From positions 1 to 42,679 of IMG/VR virus record IMGVR_UViG_3300048588_000379: 42,679 nucleotides of DNA; one strand, 5' to 3'. Numbering within the stretch: the stretch's first letter is position 1; the number at the start of each line of letters is the position of its first letter. This document shows, piece by piece, positions 1 through 6,773 of this stretch. The position numbers were made by a program, and so were the translations under genes. Source of the stretch: a virus. A model generated the notes under the pieces. It searched no databases. It saw only the letters and a list, made by a program, of their open reading frames with translations, and was not told where the DNA came from.

Positions 1-127
1 GCGACTCGGTGGGACGAAGCAGGACCGCGCAAGCGACGGCGGGAATGTCCGTGCCTTCGCTTATGAGTTCGCACGATGTCACGCCATCCACGGTGCCGTT
101 ACCGAGGCCGTCAAGGATGCGTGTGCG
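1..127. repeat. Terminal direct repeat, left copy (assembly overlap)
   Basis: Bases 1-127 are identical to 42553-42679. The repeat lies inside the helicase reading frame, which continues correctly when the two ends are joined. A length of exactly 127 equals a k-mer size commonly used by short-read assemblers, so this is best read as the overlap of a circular contig rather than a biological terminal repeat. It implies either a circular or a circularly permuted genome of 42,552 bp. Confidence 0.95.
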
Positions 128-940
128 CTCGGCGTCATCCATCCCCCCGTCCACATGGTAGAACCGATATCCGGCGTCGCGGAACTGCGCGGCGACATGG
201 CGGGCATGGTCCACCGACACGCAGAACACGATGGCGGGTTGACCTGCGCACAGCTTGGTGTAATGCTTGACGGCATCGCCGGTGATCGTGGGCCGGTCCA
301 TCAATGCGGCCAAATCGTCCTGCGCGAAGTCCCCGCCCCGATGCCTGATTCCGGATAGGTCAAGCGCCGCACCTGGCGCGTACACGATCGGTTTCGAAAG
401 AAATCCGCCACGGATCAGCTCGTAAATCTGAGGTCCGATGATGATGCGGTCGAAGAACCCGCCGGACTTGACGCCGAGGCCGGATTGATCGGTACGGCAT
501 GGCGTGGCGGTCACGCCGAGGATTTTCGCTTGCGGGTTGGCGGTGATGATGCGCGCCCATGTGTTCGCGTTGGCGTGGTGCGCCTCGTCCACGATGATGA
601 GGTCGGGTTTGTTCGGTATACGCCCCATCCGTTTAACCAAGGACTGCACCGACGCGACCTGCAACGGTTGGCGGTAGTTCGGACTGAATTTCGGGTTGAT
701 GATGCCGTGAGATATTCCAGCCTCGTGAAGTTTGCGCGATGTCTGCCGGATCAGTTCGATCCGGTGAACCAGTATCCACACGTTTTTCCCGCGCGAAGCG
801 GCGGACGCGGCGATGTAGGAGAACAGAACCGTTTTCCCACCACCCGTCGGAAGCACGTACAACGGCGATTGCGACCCCGATTTGAAGGCATGGCGGATCT
901 GCGCGACCCCATCGGTCTGATATGGGCGTAGGTCGTACAT
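1..940 (-). CDS. SF2 DEAD/DEAH-box helicase, N-terminal part (continues across the contig join)
   Basis: ATP-dependent DNA or RNA helicase of superfamily 2, probably used in phage DNA replication or recombination. Translating from ATG at 940 gives a Q residue at 8, Walker A PTGGGKT at 31-37, DEAH at 118-121 and TATP at 144-147, followed by the start of the C-terminal RecA-like lobe with SEGTDIPA (motif V). The frame is open to base 1 and continues at 42552, ending at 42092, for a total of 466 residues. It is the last gene of the leftward early operon, beginning 2 bp after the stop of the preceding gene. The exact role (replicative, recombination or transcription-associated) cannot be told from the sequence. 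Confidence 0.93.
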   Translation of the reverse strand, partial: MYDLRPYQTDGVAQIRHAFKSGSQSPLYVLPTGGGKTVLFSYIAASAASRGKNVWILVHRIELIRQTSRKLHEAGISHGIINPKFSPNYRQPLQVASVQSLVKRMGRIPNKPDLIIVDEAHHANANTWARIITANPQAKILGVTATPCRTDQSGLGVKSGGFFDRIIIGPQIYELIRGGFLSKPIVYAPGAALDLSGIRHRGGDFAQDDLAALMDRPTITGDAVKHYTKLCAGQPAIVFCVSVDHARHVAAQFRDAGYRFYHVDGGMDDAERTRILDGLGNGTVDGVTSCELISEGTDIPAVACAVLLRPTES

Positions 941-942
941 GG

Positions 943-1368
943 TTAGTCCTCGTGCGCGATGCCGGATTCGAACAGTTCCTGCGCGTGTTTGAGATACTTG
1001 AACTCGAACACCTGAACGGTATCGCCGTCGGAATCGACCTGAACGACCACCCACCGATCCTCGTCGTATTCGGGTCGCGTGTATCGCTTGGGCGCGGCAT
1101 CCTGCTCCGGTGGGGTCATGCCCGTCTTGCGACGGTAGAACTCCACCGCAAGGTCGTATGTGTCGAAGCTGTGGCGGTCGGACGTGGAATCGGTCGCGCG
1201 GTGCATGTAGGACTCCACCACCGTCCACCGTCCCGCTTGGGACAGGAACGGATGGGAGAAAACTTTGGCATCCGGATCACCGAACCCGAACGGCAATAGT
1301 TTATGCTGATGCGGGAGCGGTGAATCCAGCGTAGATCGGTCGAGGCGTTGGGGGAGGGAGGTGGTCAT
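943..1368 (-). CDS. Hypothetical protein, 141 aa
   Basis: Unrecognised soluble protein. The N-terminus is basic and unordered-looking. The C-terminal half holds a compact aromatic and acidic segment (DEDRWVVVQVD ... VFEFKYLKHAQELFES) that looks like a small alpha/beta fold. It starts with ATG overlapping the stop of the preceding gene by one base (TAATG-type junction at 1366-1370) and stops 2 bp before the helicase start, so it is co-translated with the helicase in the same operon. No motif allows a functional call. Confidence 0.75.
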   Translation of the reverse strand: MTTSLPQRLDRSTLDSPLPHQHKLLPFGFGDPDAKVFSHPFLSQAGRWTVVESYMHRATDSTSDRHSFDTYDLAVEFYRRKTGMTPPEQDAAPKRYTRPEYDEDRWVVVQVDSDGDTVQVFEFKYLKHAQELFESGIAHED

Positions 1369-1586
1369 TATATGATTTTCCCGTATTCAATCTTGAACGT
1401 GGCGACCATTTCTATTTCCCCACCCCTTAGTGCAGTCAGCGTTTTTTCGATCGCATCTTCCATGCTTTCGGCATCAACAGCAAACTCACCACGATCCGTC
1501 ACCATCTGATGGCAGGCCATACCCATTCGCTTGCGCTCCTCATCAACAGCGATACGGCCAATTTCAAGGGAAATTACAGCTCTCAA
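1368..1586 (-). CDS. Small hypothetical protein, 72 aa
   Basis: Small acidic protein, not recognised. The segment TDRGEFAVDAESMEDAIEKT suggests a strand-turn-helix fold like those of small phage-encoded DUF proteins. The start is uncertain: TTG at 1586 overlaps the TGA of the coiled-coil gene as TTGA, giving 72 aa, whereas the first ATG would remove about 20 residues. The tight packing on both sides (stop overlapping the next ATG) favours a real gene. Confidence 0.6.
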   Translation of the reverse strand: MRAVISLEIGRIAVDEERKRMGMACHQMVTDRGEFAVDAESMEDAIEKTLTALRGGEIEMVATFKIEYGKII

Positions 1587-2464
1587 AACGCCCTCGCATG
1601 TTCTTCGCCCATGGTCATCATCGCCTGCACGATTTCGGCGCGTGTGCGCTTGACGGACGTGTCTGCGAGCAGGTTTTCGAGATCGGTCACGCTGTGCGCG
1701 TATCCGGCGATCCAGTCCTGTGAGCGTTCGGGCTTTGGTGCCTGTGGCTCTGATGGTTCGGGTGCTGTTTGAACCACAGGCGCGGGTGTTTCCTCTACGA
1801 TCTGCGCATCCTCGGCGACCGTCTGTTTCGCGTTCAGGGCGCGGGCGGTTTCCTGTTCGGCTTGGAGTTTCGCGTTCCTATCGTCTTCGATCGCCTTCAA
1901 CCGCGCTAGTTCCGCCTGTTCCTGCGCGATACGCTCGACTTCGCGTTTGCCTGCCTCAATGTGCTGCGCAAGTTCGTCGTCTGAAAACGTGAGCAGTTTG
2001 TCGGCGGACAGGATGACCTCGCCCGCCACGAAGAACGTGCCACTCCACCGGAACCCCGCGCCGATGAGCAGTTCCTGGCGTCGCTTGGCTTCGGCGCGTT
2101 TGGCCTCTTCCTTGACGTTATCAATCCGCGCGATCTCGGATTTGAGGTGATCTTCCGCGCCTTGCAGGATTCCCACGATGCGGTCGGCTTCGCTGTCAAT
2201 CCGGCGCTTGAACTCGTTGGCTTGATCCTTGAGTTCCTTGGCGCGTTTCTGAACTTTGAGGCGCAGTTCGCGCACTTTGGCGCGCTTGGTGTCGGCGGAC
2301 TTGTAACCTTCGCGGTCGTCGATGCCGTCAATGGTGAATTTTAGCAGTTCCTTGGCGGATTGGAGGGTTTTTTCCTGAATCTGCACGTTGCTGATTCCTT
2401 GAAGGACGGTGTCCTCGGTGATGACCAGTACGGTCGCGTCGGCGGTGTTTTCGGATTGTGACAT
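1583..2464 (-). CDS. Coiled-coil protein of the early/recombination operon, 293 aa
   Basis: Long helical protein. Residues about 35-150 are rich in Lys, Glu, Ala and Arg with heptad-like spacing, interrupted by a conserved-looking segment (IGAGFRWSGTFFVAGEV) and followed by a second coiled coil and a Pro-rich linker (ETPAPVVQTAPEPSEPQAPKPE). It resembles coiled-coil proteins that accompany recombinases and exonucleases in phage genomes, but no catalytic motif is visible. ATG at 2464 is preceded by the A-rich leader ending CCATCC shared with other early genes here. It overlaps the next gene by four bases. Confidence 0.8.
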   Translation of the reverse strand: MSQSENTADATVLVITEDTVLQGISNVQIQEKTLQSAKELLKFTIDGIDDREGYKSADTKRAKVRELRLKVQKRAKELKDQANEFKRRIDSEADRIVGILQGAEDHLKSEIARIDNVKEEAKRAEAKRRQELLIGAGFRWSGTFFVAGEVILSADKLLTFSDDELAQHIEAGKREVERIAQEQAELARLKAIEDDRNAKLQAEQETARALNAKQTVAEDAQIVEETPAPVVQTAPEPSEPQAPKPERSQDWIAGYAHSVTDLENLLADTSVKRTRAEIVQAMMTMGEEHARAF

Positions 2465-2472
2465 GGATGGAT

Positions 2473-2598
2473 TTATTTATGGGTTCTGCGTTTGGATGTC
2501 CGATTGATGGGTCTGCGGACGTTGGGTTTGTTTCGATGGATGGTCAGGTTCATAAGAAAATGACGGGAGCGGATTTGGCGGATGATGGGATGGATCAT
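2473..2598 (-). CDS. Very small basic protein, 41 aa
   Basis: Short Arg/Lys-rich protein (MIHPIIRQIRSRHF at the N-terminus, SKRRTHK at the C-terminus). The ATG at 2598 overlaps the TGA of the preceding gene as ATGA (2595-2598), the junction used repeatedly in this operon; that junction is the main support. The longer open frame upstream (to 2817) runs through two better-supported genes and is not used. Function unknown; a nucleic-acid-binding or host-takeover peptide is possible. Confidence 0.45.
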   Translation of the reverse strand: MIHPIIRQIRSRHFLMNLTIHRNKPNVRRPINRTSKRRTHK

Positions 2599-2765
2599 AT
2601 ACGTTTCCTCCGTTTCGGCGCGAACTGCCCGATGACGATACGCCATGCGAACCGGATTCGCGCCCATAGCGGGTCTTGACAGATTTCCGACAGGAACGCC
2701 TTGATGATTGACATCTGTTGGTTGTTGACCAATCGGCGCACGGATTTGGCTTGTTTCTCGTTCAT
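2595..2765 (-). CDS. Small hypothetical protein, 56 aa
   Basis: Begins MNEKQAKSVRRLVNNQQM and ends GQFAPKRRKRI. The middle (LSEICQDPLWARIRFAWRIVIGQF) is amphipathic to hydrophobic and could associate with membrane. The ATG at 2765 overlaps the upstream TGA (ATGA at 2762-2765), and the TGA overlaps the next ATG (2595-2598), giving a chain of coupled small genes. Function unknown. Confidence 0.6.
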   Translation of the reverse strand: MNEKQAKSVRRLVNNQQMSIIKAFLSEICQDPLWARIRFAWRIVIGQFAPKRRKRI

Positions 2766-2986
2766 GGGAGGTGCTTGATGCAATGGGTTTTACCGATGAA
2801 GCGGAATCGACCCGCATTCATGGTGACTTTGTTTGGTCGCGCATATTGAGTATGCCGTCCGCGCGTGTTCTTTCGGTTGTTCTTGCGACCATTATCTTTG
2901 GAAGTCGACTCGTTTCGGACGTGTTTTTCATCTCCGATGAATCGAACGATGGCTTGATTCAGGAACGGAAGTGGTCGTGAGTTCAT
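2762..2986 (-). CDS. Small basic protein, 74 aa
   Basis: Lys/Arg/Asn-rich protein with a central stretch SKDNGRKNNRKNTRGRH, presumably able to bind nucleic acid. It starts 8 bp after the stop of the preceding gene and ends in an ATGA overlap with the next, so it fits the operon. No family recognised. Confidence 0.5.
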   Translation of the reverse strand: MNSRPLPFLNQAIVRFIGDEKHVRNESTSKDNGRKNNRKNTRGRHTQYARPNKVTMNAGRFRFIGKTHCIKHLP

Positions 2987-2994
2987 AAGTATCG

Positions 2995-3162
2995 TTATTT
3001 TTTAGGATTCAGTATAAAATGCTCCCGCATCGGCTTGAACTCCGCGGTGCGACCGCAAGCAATCGTCTGCGCGGTGGTTCGGTCGTCGTAGGCGAGTCTT
3101 GCCTGCGCCACGCGCTTGAGGTGACGCGCGTCGGTTCGGATGATCGGTGATGTGGTTTTCAT
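2995..3162 (-). CDS. Small hypothetical protein, 55 aa
   Basis: Starts MKTTSPIIRTDARHLKRVAQ and ends HFILNPKK. The start at 3162 is chosen because its ATG overlaps the TGA of the small membrane protein gene (ATGA at 3159-3162); a longer frame to 3240 would lie inside that gene. Basic and soluble, function unknown. Confidence 0.6.
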   Translation of the reverse strand: MKTTSPIIRTDARHLKRVAQARLAYDDRTTAQTIACGRTAEFKPMREHFILNPKK

Positions 3163-3299
3163 GCGAACGCGGCGATAAGGATTCCGAGCGACGCCCAGAT
3201 GCCGAGCGATATCGCCATGATGCCCGCCCATACGATCCACGCGGGAATCCAGCGACGCGCCGGACGCTGGTATGGAGTGCCGTTGATGTAGATTATCAT
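3159..3299 (-). CDS. Small single-span membrane protein, 46 aa
   Basis: Translation from ATG at 3299 gives a polar N-terminus (MIIYINGTPYQRPARRW) followed by about 28 hydrophobic residues (IPAWIVWAGIMAISLGIWAS onward), ending LIAAFA with no tail. This is a typical tiny phage inner-membrane protein. It begins 2 bp after the stop of the repeat-protein gene and shares ATGA with the next gene. It could be holin-like or a superinfection-exclusion type peptide, but its early-operon position argues against lysis. Function is inference. Confidence 0.65.
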   Translation of the reverse strand: MIIYINGTPYQRPARRWIPAWIVWAGIMAISLGIWASLGILIAAFA

Positions 3300-3301
3300 G
3301 G

Positions 3302-4147
3302 CTACGCCTCTTCGGTTTTTAGTGTCTCTGTTTTCAAGTCTTCAGCCGCCTGAAGCACAGCGCAGAAATCGATATACGATTTGTATTCGGCGATCTGTTC
3401 CGGCGTGTAATCAGCGGCGAACCCGATTGCTTCATATTTTTCGAGCCATTCGGCGACCGTATGTTTCTGGCATCCGATGTGAATAACGCCAGTCGAAAAC
3501 CAGTTGACGCCGTGAACCGATCCGCAGATGAACAAGGTTTTAGGCCTAGCGCCGTCACCGATGGATGCGCCGTACCCGATGGATGCGCCGTACCCGATGG
3601 ATGCGCCGTCACCGATGGATGCGCCGTACCCGATGGATGCGCCGTCACCGATGGATGCGCGGGAACCGATGGATGCGCGGGAACCGATGTATGCGCGGGA
3701 ACCGATGGATGCGCCGTACCCGATGGATGCGCCGTCACCGATGGATGCGCCGTACCCGATGGATGCGCCGTACCCGATGGATGCGCCGTCACCGATGGAT
3801 GCGCGGGAACCGATGTATGCGCCGTACCCGATGGATGCGCCGTCACCGATGGATGCGCCGTCACCGATGTATGCGCGGGAACCGATGGATGCGCCGTACC
3901 CGATGGATGCGCCGTCACCGATGGATGCGCCGTCACCGATGGATGCGCGGGAACCGATGGATGCGCCGTCACCGATGGATGCGCCGTCACCGATGGATGC
4001 GCCGTCACCGATGGATGCGCGGGAACCGATGGATGCGCGGGAACCGACTTTTATATCCCGCTTTTCAAACTCGGCCTTGATGGCTTCTGAATCGAAGTCG
4101 AAGGATTCCCAGCCAACGCCGGGCGTAAATAAATTTATGAGTGTCAT
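3302..4147 (-). CDS. Hexapeptide-repeat (left-handed beta-helix) protein, 281 aa
   Basis: After a 35-residue N-terminal region (MTLINLFTPGVGWESF...) the protein holds 28 consecutive six-residue repeats of three kinds, GDGASI, GYGASI and GSRASI (A-S sometimes A-Y), matching the [LIV]-G-x-x-A-x hexapeptide pattern of left-handed parallel beta-helices. An 80-residue C-terminal domain follows (PKTLFICGSVHGVNWF... with GCQKHTVAEWLEKY). No acyltransferase active-site loop is visible in the repeats, so a structural or binding role is more likely than catalysis. The ATG at 4147 is chosen because a Bacteroidota-type promoter lies about 30 bp upstream. The encoding 18-bp repeats should be prone to copy-number change. 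Confidence 0.85.
   Translation of the reverse strand: MTLINLFTPGVGWESFDFDSEAIKAEFEKRDIKVGSRASIGSRASIGDGASIGDGASIGDGASIGSRASIGDGASIGDGASIGYGASIGSRAYIGDGASIGDGASIGYGAYIGSRASIGDGASIGYGASIGYGASIGDGASIGYGASIGSRAYIGSRASIGSRASIGDGASIGYGASIGDGASIGYGASIGYGASIGDGARPKTLFICGSVHGVNWFSTGVIHIGCQKHTVAEWLEKYEAIGFAADYTPEQIAEYKSYIDFCAVLQAAEDLKTETLKTEEA
3548..4045 (-). repeat. 18-bp tandem repeat array, about 27.7 units
   Basis: Near-perfect 18-bp units (plus-strand form gatggatgcgccgtcacc) repeated without gaps and encoding six residues each. Variation is confined to three interchangeable types: gtc, gta or cgggaa-type codons give GDGA, GYGA and GSRA, plus an occasional gatgtatgc giving Y for S. The unit contains no stop in most frames, so several long spurious open frames appear on both strands here. 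Confidence 0.97.
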
Positions 4148-4176
4148 TGTAGTATTTTCTATGGGTGAACGTGTTG

Positions 4177-4204
4177 CAAATATAATACAAAAAACCGAAA
4201 CCAA
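4177..4204 (-). promoter_or_regulatory. Bacteroidota-type promoter for the leftward early operon
   Basis: On the minus strand TTG at 4202-4204, a 17-bp spacer and TATATTTG at 4177-4184 match the TTG / TAnnTTTG promoter of Bacteroidota. It lies 30 bp upstream of the ATG of the hexapeptide-repeat gene and would drive the gene chain down to the helicase. The same TATATTTGC box with TTG upstream occurs at 37291-37318 and 42066-42095. Confidence 0.7.
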
Positions 4205-4213
4205 GCGCAAGAA

Positions 4214-4417
4214 TTATTTTTCAAGCTCGGCGAATACCGCTTCGATGCGCCTCAGGCTGTCGATGGACGCGGGTTGGTGTTTCTTCCATTGGGACACCTT
4301 GTAGTGCGCCACGTCCGCGCGACGGCACAGTTCGGACACGGATATGCCCAATGTCTTGCACCGATCGGCGATCTGGTCGCCGATGGTGGCGTTGGATGTG
4401 AGGAAATCGTTTGGCAT
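4214..4417 (-). CDS. XRE-family helix-turn-helix regulator, 67 aa
   Basis: Small Cro/CI-type DNA-binding protein. IGDQIADRCKTLGISVSELCRRADVAHYKVSQWKK reads as helix 1, then helix-turn-helix (ISVSELCRRADVAHYKVSQW), then SIDSLRRIEAVFAELEK as the last helices. The ATG at 4417 (MPNDFLTSN) is chosen; the longer frame runs into the promoter. It sits between the leftward early operon and the divergent plus-strand recombination genes, so it could control one or both. It is too short to carry a CI-like cleavage or oligomerisation domain. Confidence 0.85.
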   Translation of the reverse strand: MPNDFLTSNATIGDQIADRCKTLGISVSELCRRADVAHYKVSQWKKHQPASIDSLRRIEAVFAELEK

Positions 4418-4439
4418 GGGAAAATTTATTTGGTTGTTG

Positions 4440-4470
4440 TAAATATAATTACTTTGTATTATTATTGCAA
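4440..4470 (-). promoter_or_regulatory. Promoter of the XRE regulator (divergent region)
   Basis: Minus strand: TTG at 4468-4470, 20-bp spacer, TATATTTA at 4440-4447, one base from the TAnnTTTG consensus, 22 bp before the XRE start. The surrounding 4425-4475 is AT-rich and serves divergent transcription with the plus-strand gene starting at 4496. No convincing plus-strand -7 box is visible. Confidence 0.55.
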
Positions 4471-4495
4471 CACACCATCCATCAATAAACGCACT

Positions 4496-5305
4496 ATGAC
4501 CGACTCCCAATACCACTCCGACCCGCGCATCGGCAGGTCTGGACTGCAAGACCTGTCGAGATCACCGTATCACTATTGGGCAAAATACTTAGACCCCAAA
4601 CGCGGACCTGAATCGCCGACTCCCGCCATGAGGCTTGGTACCGCGACTCACGCGCTGATCCTTGAAGGCGCGGAGGATTTTGCCGATAAGATCGCCGTCG
4701 AACCCGACCGATGGCCCACAAAGGCGGAATGCGGAATCAGTATCGAGCAACAGAAAATCGACTTCCAAACCGCCAACGCGGGCAAGACGATCATCACGCC
4801 GGAGCAATCGGCGCTTGCAATGAATATGCGCCAGTCCGTCATGGCGCATCCCGCCGCTCGCCTGTTACTGTCCAAAGGATCACCCGAACGCACCTTGATG
4901 TACGACCACCCCTTGACGGGATCGCCCTCAAAGGCGAAGCCGGATTGGGATTCGGTTACTGACAACGGGCTGATCGTGGATCTTAAAACCGCGCAGGACG
5001 CGTCAGAGTCCGAGTTCGCCCGCGCGTGTGTCAACCACTGGTACCACGTTCAAACCGCTTGGTATCTTGACGGCTACCTTGCCACGACCGGCGAAATGCC
5101 AAAGGGCTTCGTGTTCATCGTGGTGGAAAACACCGCTCCACATCAGGTCGCCGTCTACTACGCCCCGCCCGAGATGATCGCGCTCGGTCGGCGCATCTAC
5201 GAGCCTGTGCTGGAGCGCTACGAGCAGTGCCGTCAAGACAACACATGGCCCGGCTACGGCGACGAAATCCGCGCGCTTAACCTGCCCGCATGGGCTTTCA
5301 AGTAA
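4496..5305 (+). CDS. RecE/exonuclease VIII-like PD-(D/E)XK nuclease, 269 aa
   Basis: Probable 5'-3' double-strand DNA exonuclease for phage recombination. Features of the RecE C-terminal/DUF3799 group are visible: GTATHALILEG at 48-58, the PD of KAKPDWDSV at 149-150, the D-x-K of IVDLKT at 162-164 and a Q-x3-YLDGY motif at 186-194. The length is normal for stand-alone RecE nuclease domains. ATG at 4496 is chosen because upstream sequence is AT-rich and non-coding. The annealing-protein gene follows after 28 bp on the same strand, the usual partner arrangement. Confidence 0.85.
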   Translation: MTDSQYHSDPRIGRSGLQDLSRSPYHYWAKYLDPKRGPESPTPAMRLGTATHALILEGAEDFADKIAVEPDRWPTKAECGISIEQQKIDFQTANAGKTIITPEQSALAMNMRQSVMAHPAARLLLSKGSPERTLMYDHPLTGSPSKAKPDWDSVTDNGLIVDLKTAQDASESEFARACVNHWYHVQTAWYLDGYLATTGEMPKGFVFIVVENTAPHQVAVYYAPPEMIALGRRIYEPVLERYEQCRQDNTWPGYGDEIRALNLPAWAFK

Positions 5306-5333
5306 ATCACCAACCAACCAAGAAAACACATCC

Positions 5334-6305
5334 ATGAGTAATAACGAAATCCAAAACAAAGCACCGGAACTTCCGGCAAACCCGTTCGCCACCGAACGCC
5401 ATAAGAACATCAACCAAGGCACGGTCGCCATCGAGGAAAGCCGTGCCATAACCGAAGCTCAGGGAAAACTGTTGCTTGCCAAACGCTTTCCGCGTGACCC
5501 CGCGATGGCATATGAGGCGGTCATATCCTCATGTCGCCGGACAAGCCTTGCCGAATCCGCGTTCTACTCCTACCCGCGCGCAGGGGAAACCGTAAGCGGT
5601 CCATCCATCCGTTTGGCGGAAGAACTCGCGCGCTGTTGGGGGAACATCGAATTTGGCATGCGCGAACTTTCGCAGGGCAACGGGTTCTCTGAACTTGAAG
5701 CCTACTGTTGGGACCTTCAGACCAACGTGTACAGCTCACAGAAATTTGTCGTCAAACACGAACGCCACACGCGTAGCGGGGTGAAGATGCTCAGCGATCC
5801 GCGCGACATCTACGAGGCGACATCCAATCAAGCAGCGCGACGGCTTCGCGCGCGCATCCTGGCTGTGCTGCCACCGGACCTCATTGAAGGCGCTGTGGAC
5901 GAATGCAAGGCGACCTTACAAGGTGGAAGCGTTGATCCGAAACGCATTCTGAAGATGATGACATCGTTTTCCAAGTTCGGCGTCACTCAGGCGATGCTTG
6001 AGGCTCGATACAAGAAACAGGCGTCACAGTTCACAGGTGAGGATGTCGCGGAAATGATCGGAATCGGAAACAGCCTGCGCGACAATCAATCCACGCTTGC
6101 GCAATGGTTTGAAGGCATTGAATCGCCTACGCCGTCGAATATCACCGAACTCAACGAGTCCATCAAAGGTGGTAAGAAGGAACCGGAAACGACCACCGAC
6201 GACACCGTGACGGTCGAACGCGGGTCTAAATCCAAGAAAAAACCAGAACCCGTTGTCACCGTCCACAGTCCGGACGGGGCGGACAATGACGAAGATTTGA
6301 TTTGA
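5334..6305 (+). CDS. Probable single-strand DNA annealing protein (RecT-like role), 323 aa
   Basis: Directly downstream of the RecE-like nuclease, the usual place of a RecT/Erf-type annealing protein. The core (about 20-210) includes SSCRRTSLAESAFYSYPRAG, SGPSIRLAEELARCWGN and an Arg-rich segment SNQAARRLRARIL, a pattern found in phage proteins paired with RecE nucleases; I infer annealing activity from this and from context. The C-terminus is a charged linker (EPETTTDDTVTVERGSKSKK) ending in an acidic hydrophobic-tipped tail DGADNDEDLI, reminiscent of SSB tails. The start has no Shine-Dalgarno but the leader AAAACACATCC. Confidence 0.65.
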   Translation: MSNNEIQNKAPELPANPFATERHKNINQGTVAIEESRAITEAQGKLLLAKRFPRDPAMAYEAVISSCRRTSLAESAFYSYPRAGETVSGPSIRLAEELARCWGNIEFGMRELSQGNGFSELEAYCWDLQTNVYSSQKFVVKHERHTRSGVKMLSDPRDIYEATSNQAARRLRARILAVLPPDLIEGAVDECKATLQGGSVDPKRILKMMTSFSKFGVTQAMLEARYKKQASQFTGEDVAEMIGIGNSLRDNQSTLAQWFEGIESPTPSNITELNESIKGGKKEPETTTDDTVTVERGSKSKKKPEPVVTVHSPDGADNDEDLI

Positions 6306-6473
6306 ACGTGTGGGTTGGCGCCGTCTCCGAATTGGCTGTCCGGCCAACGTGATGCCATCCCTGCCGTATCCCGCATCCCTTCGTAACCGTGCGGGTGGTT
6401 CGGTCAAGCGTGGCGCCGTAAATAAAGAAGCGTAAAGGGTGGAACGGACACAAACGGGGCTTCGGCCCCGTTT
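6306..6473. other. Convergent intergenic region
   Basis: 168 bp between the converging recombination genes and the leftward lysis genes. Open frames here are shadows. The only feature seen is the bidirectional terminator hairpin at its right end. Confidence 0.7.
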
Positions 6474-6475
6474 TT
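6452..6475. terminator. Bidirectional rho-independent terminator
   Basis: Stem ACGGGGC / GCCCCGT closed by a TTCG tetraloop, with an A-run on the left and a run of five T on the right, so it can end transcripts from both directions. It separates the plus-strand recombination genes from the minus-strand late operon, whose last stop codon lies at 6474. Confidence 0.9.
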
Positions 6476-6773
6476 ATTTCGCGCCCATGATAGAGAGTAC
6501 GAGGTCCGCCAGTTCGCGGGCTTTTTCGATTTCAAGCTGTCCGGACGCTACCAAGTACAGCGCGATAAGCGACACGGCAAGCCGGAACTTGTCGATTTTG
6601 CCCCATGTGATCTGAGCGATGCGACCCGCCCCTGCATTGGGTTCCTGATCGATCGATGCGCGCACAAGGTTCAGCACGTTCGGGAATGGCAGGATGTCCA
6701 CGATTCCGTAGATGACTTGACCGAGTTTGGTTTTGCCTTGGATCAGGCGTTTGAGTGCGGATGGTTTTTTCAT
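6474..6773 (-). CDS. Small predicted membrane protein at the lysis end, 99 aa
   Basis: Basic N-terminus (MKKPSALKRLIQGKTK), a moderately hydrophobic stretch at about 18-35 (LGQVIYGIVDILPFPNV) and a clear hydrophobic helix near 65-80 (LAVSLIALYLVASGQL). It is the last gene of the late operon, overlapping the preceding one by ATGA. Its place next to the lysozyme makes a holin or accessory lysis role plausible, but the sequence alone does not prove it. Confidence 0.7.
   Translation of the reverse strand: MKKPSALKRLIQGKTKLGQVIYGIVDILPFPNVLNLVRASIDQEPNAGAGRIAQITWGKIDKFRLAVSLIALYLVASGQLEIEKARELADLVLSIMGAK

Noticed and set aside
1-127. Biological direct terminal repeat or cos-type end
   Set aside because: The repeat length equals an assembler k-mer, the repeat lies inside a gene, and joining the ends restores one frame.
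2458-2679. 73-aa plus-strand open frame
   Set aside because: Antisense to the small overlapping genes of the early operon, without promoter or leader.
3548-4045. CRISPR-like array
   Set aside because: The 18-bp units are contiguous without unique spacers, and they are in frame with a protein.
3334-4304. Long open frames on the plus strand and in a second minus frame across the 18-bp repeats
   Set aside because: They exist only because the repeat unit lacks stop codons in these frames. The minus frame read as GDGASI has a promoter, a plausible N-terminal region and a non-repetitive C-terminal domain; the others do not.
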